Shown here: in pieces, positions 51,819 through 60,320 of the stretch
Layout of the letters: each line of letters begins with the position of its first letter
Numbering within the stretch: the stretch's first letter is position 1
Origin: Blautia coccoides
GTDB taxonomy: Bacteria; Bacillota; Clostridia; Lachnospirales; Lachnospiraceae
NCBI RefSeq assembly: GCF_034355335.1
Contig: NZ_CP136422.1
Span: 2,824,501-2,888,500 of the forward strand
Direction: 5' to 3'
Length of the DNA stretch: 64,000 nt
Notes under the pieces: model-generated
Seen by the model: only the letters and a program-made list of their open reading frames with translations
The model's database searches: none
What the model was told of the DNA's origin: nothing
Program-made: the position numbers and the translations under genes

Positions 51819-51971
51819 GGAAAATACGAAATTTTACGAAAAAGGAGAGCATTATTCGTACTGCATAAGAAAAAAGCGGATGTGTATAAAATACTCAAAA
51901 AATTACAGGAACCTGTGCGGGTTTTTCGCACAGATTCCTGCAAAATGTCAGTACATACGAAGCATGGGCAT

Positions 51972-53399
51972 TCAGTCAAAAAGCTTTAGAATGCGGATAG
52001 AAAGCTTCATGTAATCACGGGTGTAGCCCTCCTCCAGATTACAGCTCAATTCCTCTGTCATCTTTTTTATCCGGTAAACCAGTGTGTTCCTGTGGACAAA
52101 CAGTTCCTCGGACGTGTGCAGCAGAGAGCGCTCATTGTTCAGATAGGCTTCCATGGTGCGCACCCGCTCTGTGGGCTGTTTTAAATCCAGGCGGTGAAAC
52201 CGGAGGATATCCGGATGGCAGGCGGCCAGAAGTACATCAGGGGAGCTGTTTTTGATAATGTAATCAATGGCCCTGGGATAGAAGTCATAGTAATGCTTGT
52301 CCGGCAGTCTTTCTTCCAGGGCAAAGAGGGCCTGCCTGTAATGATATTGAATGTCTGTTAAAAAACAGGACGGCAGGCTGATGCCTGCTGCCATGCGGTT
52401 ATGGCGTACAAAACGGCTCAGACGGTGCTTTAAGGTATCGGAAGTTTCCTTTTTTTCATTATAGAGAAGCACTACCCCGCCGTCCAGACAGAAGATCTCA
52501 CAGTGGGGAAGCTGCTGGGATATCATATGGGCAGTCAGAAGAAGCACCTGTTCTTCCAGGATTCCGTTCTCCCCTTGAAAGACCCAGAGACCATAAGTAT
52601 CCTCTGTGGACCAGTCATTGACCTCTAACTGCCGGTCAAGTTCCCTGTCACTGACAGGGATTCCCTTGATGAGATCCCTGAACACACTGTAATGGTCACC
52701 GTCCGGAGGCGCTGCAGGGCCTGTTTTACCCATGGAGACAGCCAGGAGGCGCGTGATCCGGTCCAGAAGCTGGCTGTCCCCTGTATTGAGCCTGCGGTTC
52801 CGCTCCACCAGCGTAATCCGGCCGCACTGGGCGCGGTTATAGTAGATGAAAGAGGAGAGACAGTCAGAGAGCGCTTTTCTTTCAAAATGGTATTTGGTGG
52901 CACCTACATTAAAAAAATTTTGGTCTGTGCAGTCACGTCTCATAAAACGGATACTGTCAATGGAGCTGCAGCCATATTCCATAAGATGTGCCCATTCCTC
53001 GTCCACATAGACCTCCTTATACTGCTTGCTGTATGCAAGAACATTGCAGTTGGCGTCAAGCAGAACCATGGGATTGTGAAAACAGTGCCAGCTCTCATCC
53101 AGGATCTTTTGGTAGTCGCCCTGTTCGGCAGCGGCGGTAATAGAGGCATCCCAGTCCTCATAAAAATCAAAGATACCCTGTATGATTTCAAACGCCTCAT
53201 CAAATTGGATATCCTTTAGTCTGATCGTGTCATTTTCCCATTGGCAGAGAACATCGCTTCCACGGGGAAACACATAAATACAGTTGGTGGCATAAGCACG
53301 CCGGGCACTTTTTAATACAGCAGGCGAGTCGTCGCTGATCTGAAATTCCGGATTCAGCGGTTTTAGCCTGTTGGCGATCATCCACATACTCAGTTTCAT
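51972..53399 (-). CDS. PucR/CdaR-type helix-turn-helix regulator
   Basis: A 475-residue regulator whose C-terminus carries the family HTH ('NERSLLHTSEELFVHRNTLV' then 'YRIKKMTEELSCNLEEG'). The N-terminal 400 residues have no clear PucR domain; a GAF-like middle (about 100-220) is possible. ATG 53399 has AGGGGGA 9 bases ahead; an in-frame ATG at 53423 has no site. The neighbouring MFS/UROD operon on the same strand, 333 bases downstream, is the obvious target. The layout mirrors the module at 2678-6717. Confidence 0.85.
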   Translation of the reverse strand: MKLSMWMIANRLKPLNPEFQISDDSPAVLKSARRAYATNCIYVFPRGSDVLCQWENDTIRLKDIQFDEAFEIIQGIFDFYEDWDASITAAAEQGDYQKILDESWHCFHNPMVLLDANCNVLAYSKQYKEVYVDEEWAHLMEYGCSSIDSIRFMRRDCTDQNFFNVGATKYHFERKALSDCLSSFIYYNRAQCGRITLVERNRRLNTGDSQLLDRITRLLAVSMGKTGPAAPPDGDHYSVFRDLIKGIPVSDRELDRQLEVNDWSTEDTYGLWVFQGENGILEEQVLLLTAHMISQQLPHCEIFCLDGGVVLLYNEKKETSDTLKHRLSRFVRHNRMAAGISLPSCFLTDIQYHYRQALFALEERLPDKHYYDFYPRAIDYIIKNSSPDVLLAACHPDILRFHRLDLKQPTERVRTMEAYLNNERSLLHTSEELFVHRNTLVYRIKKMTEELSCNLEEGYTRDYMKLSIRILKLFD

Positions 53400-53564
53400 A
53401 ATAAAAATCCCCCTGTTCTGCATAAGTAAATCCTGCCTGCTTTTATTTTTTTGGCGAAATGAAAGCAGAGAAATTTCCTGATGTTAAAATGCAGCTTTGT
53501 ATCAAAGTATAATACAAACCGGGAAAAAAGTCGAGAGCTGTCCATAGAGAAAAGCTGAACTGTT

Positions 53565-53707
53565 GTTACTATTCAGCCTTTCGGCTTCATAGCAACAAAA
53601 GAATGCACACAGACTGCAAAAATTGCAGTCTGGCGCGTGGCTGCCTCGGGATTGCCTTGCAAATGCAAGGCAACACCTCGCGGGACAGTGGAAGGCTGAA
53701 CTGTTAC
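53565..53707 (+). repeat. Dispersed imperfect-palindromic element, copy D (best preserved)
   Basis: 143 bp from GTTACTATTCAGCCTTTCGG to GGAAGGCTGAACTGTTAC. Internal perfect hairpins: GACTGCAA-AAA-TTGCAGTC (53612-53630), GCCTTGCA-AA-TGCAAGGC (53654-53671) and a small AGCC-TTTC-GGCT near the left end. CTGTTACGAACTGTTACGG is a tandem duplication of the right end. Lies between the PucR gene and the end of pflA. The rest of 53400-53761 shows only promoter-like AT-rich sequence. Confidence 0.8.
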
Positions 53708-53725
53708 GAACTGTTACGGAAAACA

Positions 53726-53754
53726 GCCTGCCGGAAAAGAAAAGTCCGGCAGGC
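53726..53754 (-). terminator. Terminator after pflBA (minus strand)
   Basis: Perfect 10-base stem GCCTGCCGGA (53726-53735) with TCCGGCAGGC (53745-53754). On the minus strand it is followed by TGTTTTCC, a short T-run, so termination of the pfl operon is likely. Confidence 0.7.
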
Positions 53755-53761
53755 CGTTGTG

Positions 53762-54529
53762 TCAGGTAAAATCAGAGATGAATCTGCTGTGGGTCACGCT
53801 TTCCATTCCATCCAGAATAATCTTGTATGCCCTTTGCGCATCCTCTTTTGTAAGCTGTTCTGTTTCACCCAGGGGATATGCAAGCCCCAGATTCTCGTAT
53901 TTGACTTTCCCCATGGAGTGATAAGGGAGTACCTCCACAGCTCTCAGATTATGAAGAGAACCAAGAAATTTTCCAAGGGAATAGAGTGGCTCCGGGGCAA
54001 AGGTGATACCCGGGACTGCCACGTGACGGACCCAGAGGGGAATCCGGTGTTTGTCCAGATATTTGGCAAATTCCAGAATATTGTGATTGGCATGTCCCGT
54101 TAGCTTTTGGTGTTCTTCACTGTGGATATGCTTAATATCCAGCATGATAAGGCTCGTGGACGCGAGAAGACGGTCCAGCTTCTCAAGATATCCGGGACTG
54201 CTTCCTCTAAAGGTGATCCCGGAGGTGTCCAGACAGGTGTGGATACCCTGGGCCTTTGCCTTTTCAAACAGTTCTGTCAGGAAGGGAAGCTGAAGAAGTG
54301 GTTCTCCTCCCGTAGCGGTAAGCCCGCCTGTTTTATAGAAAGCCCGGTTCCGGTTTACAGACGCTATGATCTCATCTGTATCTATGAGCCGGCCTTCCTC
54401 TGTCTTCCAGGTGTCAGGATTGTGGCAGTAAAGGCAGCGCATGGGACAGCCCTGGAAAAACACCACATAGCGGACACCCGGGCCGTCTACGGTTCCGAAG
54501 CTTTCCAGAGAGTGGATATATCCTTTCAT
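53762..54529 (-). CDS. pflA: Pyruvate formate-lyase activating enzyme
   Basis: A 255-residue radical SAM enzyme that installs the glycyl radical on PflB. The cluster motif CPMRCLYCHNPDTW (C-x3-C-x2-C) lies near residues 29-42, and 'GGLTATGGEPLLQLPFL' binds SAM. Length and motif order match PflA. It lies 19 bases behind pflB on the same strand and is followed by a terminator, forming a standard pflBA operon. Confidence 0.95.
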   Translation of the reverse strand: MKGYIHSLESFGTVDGPGVRYVVFFQGCPMRCLYCHNPDTWKTEEGRLIDTDEIIASVNRNRAFYKTGGLTATGGEPLLQLPFLTELFEKAKAQGIHTCLDTSGITFRGSSPGYLEKLDRLLASTSLIMLDIKHIHSEEHQKLTGHANHNILEFAKYLDKHRIPLWVRHVAVPGITFAPEPLYSLGKFLGSLHNLRAVEVLPYHSMGKVKYENLGLAYPLGETEQLTKEDAQRAYKIILDGMESVTHSRFISDFT

Positions 54530-54548
54530 GTGGACACCTGCCTTTCCC

Positions 54549-56774
54549 TTAAATATTTTGATGGAAGGTTCTGGAGATCACTTCGTCCTGCTGTTCTTTG
54601 GTAAGCTTGATAAAGTTTACGGCATAACCGGATACGCGGATGGTAAGCTGAGGATATTTTTCCGGATGTTTCTGCGCATCCAGAAGAGTGTCCCTGTTGA
54701 ATACATTCACATTCAGGTGATGACCGCCTTTTGCGGCATAGCCGTCTAACAGTGCTACCAGATTTTTTTCGGCACTTCCATTTTTGCCCAGGGCATCCGG
54801 AACGATGGAGAACGTGTTGGAGATACCGTCCTGGGCATCCATAAACGGCATTTTGGCAACTGTAGCCATGGAGGCAACAGCACCATGGGTATCACGTCCG
54901 TGCATGGGATTGGCTCCCGGAGCGAAGGCTTCTCCGGCTTTTCTTCCGTCAGGGGTGGAGCCGGTGTTTTTGCCGTAGGACACATTCGAGGTAATGGTCA
55001 GAATAGAGGTGGTCGGAACCCCTCCCCTGTACGTGTGGTTTCCCTTGATATACTGCATAAAGGTGTGGAGCACCTCCTGGGCAATCTCGTCTGCGCGGTC
55101 GTCGTCGTTTCCGTATTTGGGAAAATCCCCTTCAATCTCAAAATCCACGGCAATTCCTTGTTCGTTGCGGATCGGTTTTACTTTTGCGTATTTTATGGCT
55201 GAGAGAGAATCCGCAACAACAGAAAATCCGGCTATTCCGGTGGCAAACCAGCGGCGGACCTCCTTGTCATGAAGCGCCATCTGCAGGCGCTCATAGCTGT
55301 ATTTGTCGTGCATGTAATGGATGATGTTCAGCGCGTTTACATACACGCCGGCCAGCCATTTCATCATGTCTCTGTATTTTTCCATGACCTCCTCATAGTC
55401 AAGATATTCCGATGTGACAGGACGGAATTTGGGTCCCACCTGCTGCCCGGAAATCTCATCCACACCTCCGTTGATGGCATAGAGCAGACATTTAGCCAGG
55501 TTGGCACGGGCGCCGAAGAACTGCATTTCTTTGCCGATACGCATGGAGGATACACAGCAGGCAATACCATAGTCGTCGCCGTGAACCGGACGCATGATAT
55601 CATCATTTTCATACTGGATGGCAGAGTGGCGGATAGAGATTCCGGCACAGTATTCCTTAAAGTTTTCCGGAAGTGCAGAGGACCATAAAACGGTCAGGTT
55701 CGGTTCCGGAGCGGCGCCCAGGTTGTCCAGTGTGTGAAGGTAACGGTAAGACATTTTTGTCACCAGAGGACGGCCGTCCAGCCCCATGCCTCCGATGGAT
55801 TCTGTGACCCAGGTTGGATCCCCTGCAAAAATCTGATTATAGTCAGGTGTCCTGGCAAAACAGACAAGACGGAGCTTCATGATAAACTGGTCAATGATCT
55901 CCTGTATCTGGCTCTCTGTGAAGGTTCCTTCTCTCAGATCCCTTTCCGCATAGATGTCTAAGAAAGTGGAAGTGCGGCCAAGGCTCATGGCAGCTCCGTT
56001 TTGCTCCTTTACCGCAGCCAGGTAAGCAAAATAGAGTGCCTGTGTTGCCTCCAGAATGTTTTTGGCGGGCTTTGAGATGTCATAGCCGTAAATGCGGGCC
56101 AGTTCCTTTAGCATTTTAAGAGCGCGGATCTGTTCGGAAAGCTCCTCACGTTCACGAATGACATCAGAATACATGATGCTTCGGGTGGTGGCTTTTTCTT
56201 CCTCTTTCTCCTCGATCAGACGGTCTGCCCCATAGAGTGCTGCTCTTCTGTAGTCACCTATGATACGTCCTCTGCCATAGGCATCCGGAAGCCCGGTGAT
56301 GATATGATTGGAACGGCAGACACGCATTTCAGGGGTATAAGCGTCAAATACACCGGCATTGTGTGTCTTTCTGTGAGTGGTGAAATATTCCACAACCTCA
56401 GGGTCCACATGATAGCCATTATCCTCACAGGCCTTAACAGCCATCCGGATGCCGCCATATGGCTGCATGGAGCGTTTTAAAGGCTTGTCTGTCTGCAGAC
56501 CGACGATTTTTTCCTTGTCCTTATTGAGATATCCCGGACCGTGGGAAGTGATGGTGGATACGGTTTTAGTATCCATGTCCAGAACCCCGCCCTTTTCCCG
56601 TTCTTCTTTGGTAAGGGAAAGAACCTGCTTCCATAAGTCCTTTGTGTCCTCTGTGGCTTCCTCCAAAAAGGTGCCATCGCCCTCATATGGTGTATAATTT
56701 TGCTGGATAAAATCCCGCACGTTGATTTCTTTTTCCCAGGCACCGCCTGTAAAGGATTTCCATTCTGTTCTCAT
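54549..56774 (-). CDS. pflB: Formate C-acetyltransferase (pyruvate formate-lyase)
   Basis: A 741-residue glycyl-radical enzyme that converts pyruvate and CoA to acetyl-CoA and formate. The catalytic Cys pair is in '[11 protein letters not shown]', and the radical Gly in '[20 protein letters not shown]' near the C-terminus. ATG 56774 has AGGAGGT 10 bases ahead; an earlier in-frame start at 56801 lacks a site. No ZTP riboswitch is upstream, unlike the second pflB at 62736; a palindrome lies just past its promoter. pflA follows. Confidence 0.95.
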   Translation of the reverse strand: MRTEWKSFTGGAWEKEINVRDFIQQNYTPYEGDGTFLEEATEDTKDLWKQVLSLTKEEREKGGVLDMDTKTVSTITSHGPGYLNKDKEKIVGLQTDKPLKRSMQPYGGIRMAVKACEDNGYHVDPEVVEYFTTHRKTHNAGVFDAYTPEMRVCRSNHIITGLPDAYGRGRIIGDYRRAALYGADRLIEEKEEEKATTRSIMYSDVIREREELSEQIRALKMLKELARIYGYDISKPAKNILEATQALYFAYLAAVKEQNGAAMSLGRTSTFLDIYAERDLREGTFTESQIQEIIDQFIMKLRLVCFARTPDYNQIFAGDPTWVTESIGGMGLDGRPLVTKMSYRYLHTLDNLGAAPEPNLTVLWSSALPENFKEYCAGISIRHSAIQYENDDIMRPVHGDDYGIACCVSSMRIGKEMQFFGARANLAKCLLYAINGGVDEISGQQVGPKFRPVTSEYLDYEEVMEKYRDMMKWLAGVYVNALNIIHYMHDKYSYERLQMALHDKEVRRWFATGIAGFSVVADSLSAIKYAKVKPIRNEQGIAVDFEIEGDFPKYGNDDDRADEIAQEVLHTFMQYIKGNHTYRGGVPTTSILTITSNVSYGKNTGSTPDGRKAGEAFAPGANPMHGRDTHGAVASMATVAKMPFMDAQDGISNTFSIVPDALGKNGSAEKNLVALLDGYAAKGGHHLNVNVFNRDTLLDAQKHPEKYPQLTIRVSGYAVNFIKLTKEQQDEVISRTFHQNI

Positions 56775-56872
56775 AAAGTAATTACCTCCTGCTGTGATCA
56801 TGGATCAATGCTGACAAAATTATGTGCAGACAGTCTTAAAAAACAAGTTTCCAGATATTTCCAAATTGTATA

Positions 56873-56930
56873 TTGTATACAAAAAACTACCTGTGCTATA
56901 TAAATATCACAGTCGAAAGCCTTTTGTCAA
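56873..56930 (-). promoter_or_regulatory. pflB promoter with downstream palindromic operator
   Basis: On the minus strand TTGACA (56930-56925), 18-base spacer and TATTTA (56906-56901). The palindrome TTGTATACAA (56873-56882), preceded by another TTGTATA half, sits about 12-21 bases past the expected transcription start. It differs from the Rex half-sites (TTGTGA), so a GntR-type or other repressor is more likely. Confidence 0.5.
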
Positions 56931-56984
56931 TCTGGATTAAAAAAGTATTGAATAAAATACAATAAGAGGAGGCAAAGAAGGCTT

Positions 56985-57012
56985 TTGGCAGTTGAAAGCG
57001 TCAAAGTATAAT
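56985..57012 (+). promoter_or_regulatory. Predicted promoter of the Spx/ArsC-like gene
   Basis: TTGGCA (56985-56990), 16-base spacer, TATAAT (57007-57012), 36 bases before the start codon. It would also serve the YbaK-GGDEF fusion gene 15 bases behind the Spx-like gene. Confidence 0.6.
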
Positions 57013-57048
57013 GTTAAACTAGAACTATGAAAAGGAGGCATGAAATAT

Positions 57049-57402
57049 ATGTTATTTATAGAGTATCCAAAATGCAGCACCTGCCAGAAGGCAAAAAAAT
57101 GGCTTACAGAAAAGGGAATAGCGTTTGAGGACCGCCATATTATAGAAGAAAACCCTACCAGGGAGGAACTGGAAATCTGGTATCACGCAAGCGGTCTTCC
57201 CCTGAAACGTTTTTTCAATACCAGTGGTATGAAATACAAAGAGCTGAATCTGAAAGAGAAACTGCCGGATATGAGCGAGGAGCAACAGCTTGACCTGCTT
57301 GCCACAGACGGTATGCTGGTGAAACGACCGGTACTGGTGGGAGAATCCTTTGTTGTTACAGGATTTAAGGAAAAAGAGTGGATGGAGAAGCTCGGTCTGT
57401 AA
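57049..57402 (+). CDS. Spx/ArsC-family thioredoxin-fold protein
   Basis: A 117-residue ArsC/Spx-like protein with an N-terminal CSTC (C-x2-C) at about residues 8-11, 'LPLKRFFNTSGMKYKELNLK' and the closing 'VKRPVLVGESFVVTGFKEKE' of the YffB/ArsC family. It could be a glutaredoxin-dependent arsenate reductase or an Spx/MgsR-type redox regulator of RNA polymerase; sequence alone does not separate these. ATG 57049 is chosen because the AGGAGG at 57033-57038 leaves 10 bases; ATG 57040 is only one base from it. Cotranscribed with the next gene. Confidence 0.82.
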   Translation: MLFIEYPKCSTCQKAKKWLTEKGIAFEDRHIIEENPTREELEIWYHASGLPLKRFFNTSGMKYKELNLKEKLPDMSEEQQLDLLATDGMLVKRPVLVGESFVVTGFKEKEWMEKLGL

Positions 57403-57417
57403 AAAAGAGGTGCAGAG

Positions 57418-59175
57418 ATGGCGTTTGAAAAAGTAAAGGAGTATTTCAGAGGTTTTGGCATAGAGGACCGGATCATGGAGTTTTCACAGTCCTCAGCCAC
57501 CGTGGAGCTGGCGGCTGAGGCTGCCGGGTGCGGACCGGAACGCATTGCAAAAACCCTGTCTTTTTTGGTTGACGGCACAGCTGTCCTTGTAGTGATGGCC
57601 GGAGATGCCAGGGTAGACAACAAAAAGTACAAGGAGCATTTCCACACAAAGGCAAAAATGCTTTCTCCCCAGGAGGCAGAAGCCAGGACTGGACATGCAG
57701 TGGGCGGTGTATGCCCATTCGGGATACCTGAGGATGTGCAAGTGTTTTTAGATATTTCCATGAAGCGGTTTGAGACGATATTTCCGGCCTGTGGAAGTGC
57801 CAACAGTGCCATAGAACTGACACCGGAGGAGATGGAAAAGTATTCAAAAAGCAGGGGATGGATCGACGTATGCCGGGGATGGCAGCCGGAAATGCCGTCT
57901 GTGCCGGAACTGCCGAAAAAATACCTTTCCCGTATGCCGGGAGGCTTCTTTATCTATGAGGCAGACGGTGATGAGAGGATCACTTATGTCAATGAGAATG
58001 TATTAAAGCTTTACCGGTGCAGGGATATGGAGGCCTTCTGGTCACTCACCAACGGTTCCTTTAAGGGAATGGTGCACCCGGAGGATCTGGAGCGGGTGGA
58101 AGATGAGATCAAAGAGCAGATCGCATCAAACACGTATGACTATGTAGAATATAGGATCTGTTGTCAAGACGGAACTATTTTGTGGGTTGAAGATTACGGA
58201 CGTCTGGTGGAGGAAGAGAACGGCAAGCTTTATTTTTATGTCTTTCTTGTAGATGCCACAGAAAAAATCCAATTGAGAAAGCTTTTAAACCGAAGGGACC
58301 ATCTGCAGAGAGTTCTCACCACACTGGCCAATGATGTGGACTTTGACATTCACTGTAAGGACTGTACCATTGATGTCTACGGCAGCTTTGAGCAGCGTTT
58401 CGGAAGACCGCCGGGGAAGAAGGATTTCATCCCGTTTATGTGTGAAAATTGTGAGAAAAAGGGAGAATTGAAACTTTTTGTGCACAGTTATTCCATGGAA
58501 GAACAGAATTTTGACAAGGAAGATCAGGATGTGGTTGTGGTGGACGGGGAAGGCAATAATCTGTGGACCAGATGCCAGATCGCCCATTTTAAGGGCAGTG
58601 ACAGCGGATATGACAGAAAAATCGGCCGTATGCTTGATACCCATGAACAGACCATGCGTGAAATCTATTACCGCCAGGGTGCGGAAAAAGACTGCCTGAC
58701 AGGGATATACAACCGAAGATCCGGGGAACGGTTTATCAAACGGCGGCTGAAGGGCATAGGACAGAATACCTCATGCATGATGATCATGCTGGATGTGGAT
58801 GGATTTAAAATGCTCAATGACACATATGGGCATCCGTTTGGTGATAACGTTCTGCTGCAGGTGGCCTGTGCTCTGCAGTCTACTTTCCGGAAAAATGATA
58901 TCTGTGCCCGTATAGGCGGAGATGAATTTATGGTGTTTTTGGAGGATGTAAGGGACAAGGGAATATGTCTGAAAAGGCTGCAACAGCTTGTCTCCTATAC
59001 CCTGCAGGATGAGAGTGTGGGGCAGTATAATGTGACACTGTCCGCAGGTGTATCTTATCAGACAGGGAATAAGCTCTCCTATGAAGAGATGTACCGGCGT
59101 GCGGATGAGGCTCTTTATCAGGCAAAGCGGGCAGGAAAACGTTCCTTCCGGGTATATAGTGAAAACGATGCATAG
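57418..59175 (+). CDS. Fusion protein: YbaK-type aminoacyl-tRNA deacylase, PAS, Cys-motif linker and GGDEF diguanylate cyclase
   Basis: A single uninterrupted 585-residue frame. Residues 1-157 are a complete YbaK/EbsC editing domain, with the conserved Lys45 in 'ERIAKTLSF' and the loop 'GGVCPFGIP' (96-104), ending where stand-alone homologues end ('GWIDVCRGW'). Residues about 168-285 are a PAS domain ('FFIYEADGDERITYVNENVL'). Residues 290-415 hold a segment with CKDC (313-316) and CENC (342-345), possibly metal-binding. Residues 425-580 are a GGDEF domain with GGDEF at 500-504 and an I-site RKND five residues before. No membrane helix, so cytoplasmic. Fifteen bases behind the Spx-like gene. 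Confidence 0.9.
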   Translation: MAFEKVKEYFRGFGIEDRIMEFSQSSATVELAAEAAGCGPERIAKTLSFLVDGTAVLVVMAGDARVDNKKYKEHFHTKAKMLSPQEAEARTGHAVGGVCPFGIPEDVQVFLDISMKRFETIFPACGSANSAIELTPEEMEKYSKSRGWIDVCRGWQPEMPSVPELPKKYLSRMPGGFFIYEADGDERITYVNENVLKLYRCRDMEAFWSLTNGSFKGMVHPEDLERVEDEIKEQIASNTYDYVEYRICCQDGTILWVEDYGRLVEEENGKLYFYVFLVDATEKIQLRKLLNRRDHLQRVLTTLANDVDFDIHCKDCTIDVYGSFEQRFGRPPGKKDFIPFMCENCEKKGELKLFVHSYSMEEQNFDKEDQDVVVVDGEGNNLWTRCQIAHFKGSDSGYDRKIGRMLDTHEQTMREIYYRQGAEKDCLTGIYNRRSGERFIKRRLKGIGQNTSCMMIMLDVDGFKMLNDTYGHPFGDNVLLQVACALQSTFRKNDICARIGGDEFMVFLEDVRDKGICLKRLQQLVSYTLQDESVGQYNVTLSAGVSYQTGNKLSYEEMYRRADEALYQAKRAGKRSFRVYSENDA

Positions 59176-59192
59176 ATCACAGAACATTTTTT

Positions 59193-59225
59193 GCTGCTAT
59201 GAAGCCGTAAGGCTGAATAGTAACC
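59193..59225 (-). repeat. Dispersed palindromic element, end fragment E
   Basis: GCTGCTATGAAGCCGTAAGG followed by CTGAATAGTAACC is the inverted left end of copies C and D (GGTTACTATTCAGCC-TT-CGGCTTCATAGCA). Only this end is present, between the fusion gene and the thiamine promoter. Confidence 0.6.
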
Positions 59226-59253
59226 TGTACAAGGCGATATTTTTTTATCAGAT

Positions 59254-59282
59254 TTGACAGTAAGAGACGAGTGTGGTATCCT
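59254..59282 (+). promoter_or_regulatory. Promoter of the thiamine operon
   Basis: Perfect TTGACA (59254-59259), 17-base spacer and TATCCT (59277-59282), placed just before the TPP riboswitch. Confidence 0.75.
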
Positions 59283-59297
59283 TGTAGCAGTTAAATC

Positions 59298-59386
59298 ATC
59301 AGGGGAGCCTGTAGCGGCAGGCTGAGAGGAAGTAATCAACTTCGACCCTTTAACCTGATATGGGTAATGCCAGCGTAGGGAGAGAA
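59298..59386 (+). ncRNA. TPP riboswitch (THI element)
   Basis: The conserved elements appear in order: GGGGAGCC at 59303, GGCTGAGAGGAAG at 59320, and GACCCTTTAACCTGATATGG followed by GTAATGCCAGCGTAGGGA. It binds thiamine pyrophosphate and lowers expression of the genes downstream, which here are thiM, thiE, an HAD phosphatase and thiD. An intrinsic terminator directly follows and is the likely expression platform. Confidence 0.97.
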
Positions 59387-59396
59387 GGACAATTCC

Positions 59397-59423
59397 GGGA
59401 GACGTGTTGGCGTCTCCCTTTTT
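59397..59423 (+). terminator. Riboswitch-controlled terminator
   Basis: GGGAGACG (59397-59404) pairs with CGTCTCCC (59411-59418), TGTTGG loop, five T. Lies 11 bases past the riboswitch and 73 bases before thiM, as expected for transcription attenuation when TPP is bound. Confidence 0.9.
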
Positions 59424-59495
59424 GCAGCGTAAAAAGTTCTTTAAACCTCCTTTCATTCGGAAGCCTTGTCAGTAAATACAGAGAGGAGAATAGAA

Positions 59496-60320
59496 ATGTT
59501 GGGAGAAATACTGGAAAATGTCAGAAGCAGATCGCCTTTGATCCAGAACATCACCAATTATGTCACTGCAAACGACTGTGCCAATATTACTTTGGCCTGC
59601 GGTGCTTCCCCAACCATGTCAGACGGGGAGGAGGAAGCAGAAGAGATGGGACGTCTCTGTGACGGCCTCAATATTAATATGGGAACTCTGCATCCGCGGT
59701 CTGTAAAGGCTATACTTTTGGCGGGAAAAAGTGCGGGAAGCTGCGGCCATCCCATTGTACTAGACCCTGTGGGAGCAGGGGCATCCACGTACCGCAGAGA
59801 GACGGCAGAACAACTGCTCAGAGAAATTCCTTTTACAGCCATTCGGGGAAATATTTCTGAGATCAAGACCATTGCCGGAGGAAAAAACCGCTCTAGAGGT
59901 GTAGACGCAGATGCGTCAGATGCGGTAAACAGCGGGAATCTGGAAGAAACCATAAGATTTGCCGCAGAATTTTCCAAAAGAAGCGGTGCTGTGATCGCCG
60001 TCAGCGGAGCCATTGACATCGTGACAGACGGAACCCGCACGTACATAATAAGGAATGGACATCCTATCATGACAAGGATCACAGGCTGCGGCTGTATGCT
60101 AAGCTCCCTCACCGCGGCATATCTGGCAGCCAATCCAAAGAGAAGACTGGAGGCTGTGGCAGCCGCTGTTATCTCCATGGGTCTGTGCGGGGAAAAGGCA
60201 TATGAGAGGATGAAAAAAGAGAACAGCGGCAATGCGGGATGCAGAAATCATTTGATCGATGAGGTCTACAAACTGACCGGCAGCGAGCTGGAGAGAGGAG
60301 CAAGATATGAACTGCGGTGA
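59496..60320 (+). CDS. thiM: Hydroxyethylthiazole kinase
   Basis: A 274-residue ribokinase-fold enzyme that phosphorylates 4-methyl-5-(2-hydroxyethyl)thiazole in thiamine salvage. 'PLIQNITNYVTANDCANITL' and 'GASPTMSDGEEEAEEM' are the substrate-binding region, 'PIVLDPVGAGASTYR' and 'RITGCGCMLSSLTAAYLA' complete the ThiM pattern. ATG 59496 has GAGAGGAG 8 bases ahead; the in-frame TTG at 59466 has none. First gene after the TPP riboswitch. Its last 14 bases overlap thiE. Confidence 0.95.
   Translation: MLGEILENVRSRSPLIQNITNYVTANDCANITLACGASPTMSDGEEEAEEMGRLCDGLNINMGTLHPRSVKAILLAGKSAGSCGHPIVLDPVGAGASTYRRETAEQLLREIPFTAIRGNISEIKTIAGGKNRSRGVDADASDAVNSGNLEETIRFAAEFSKRSGAVIAVSGAIDIVTDGTRTYIIRNGHPIMTRITGCGCMLSSLTAAYLAANPKRRLEAVAAAVISMGLCGEKAYERMKKENSGNAGCRNHLIDEVYKLTGSELERGARYELR

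Noticed and set aside
57418..57890. Stand-alone ybaK gene followed by a separate cyclase gene
   Set aside because: There is no stop codon, ribosome binding site or start between the two parts; the frame runs through the junction at about residue 157.
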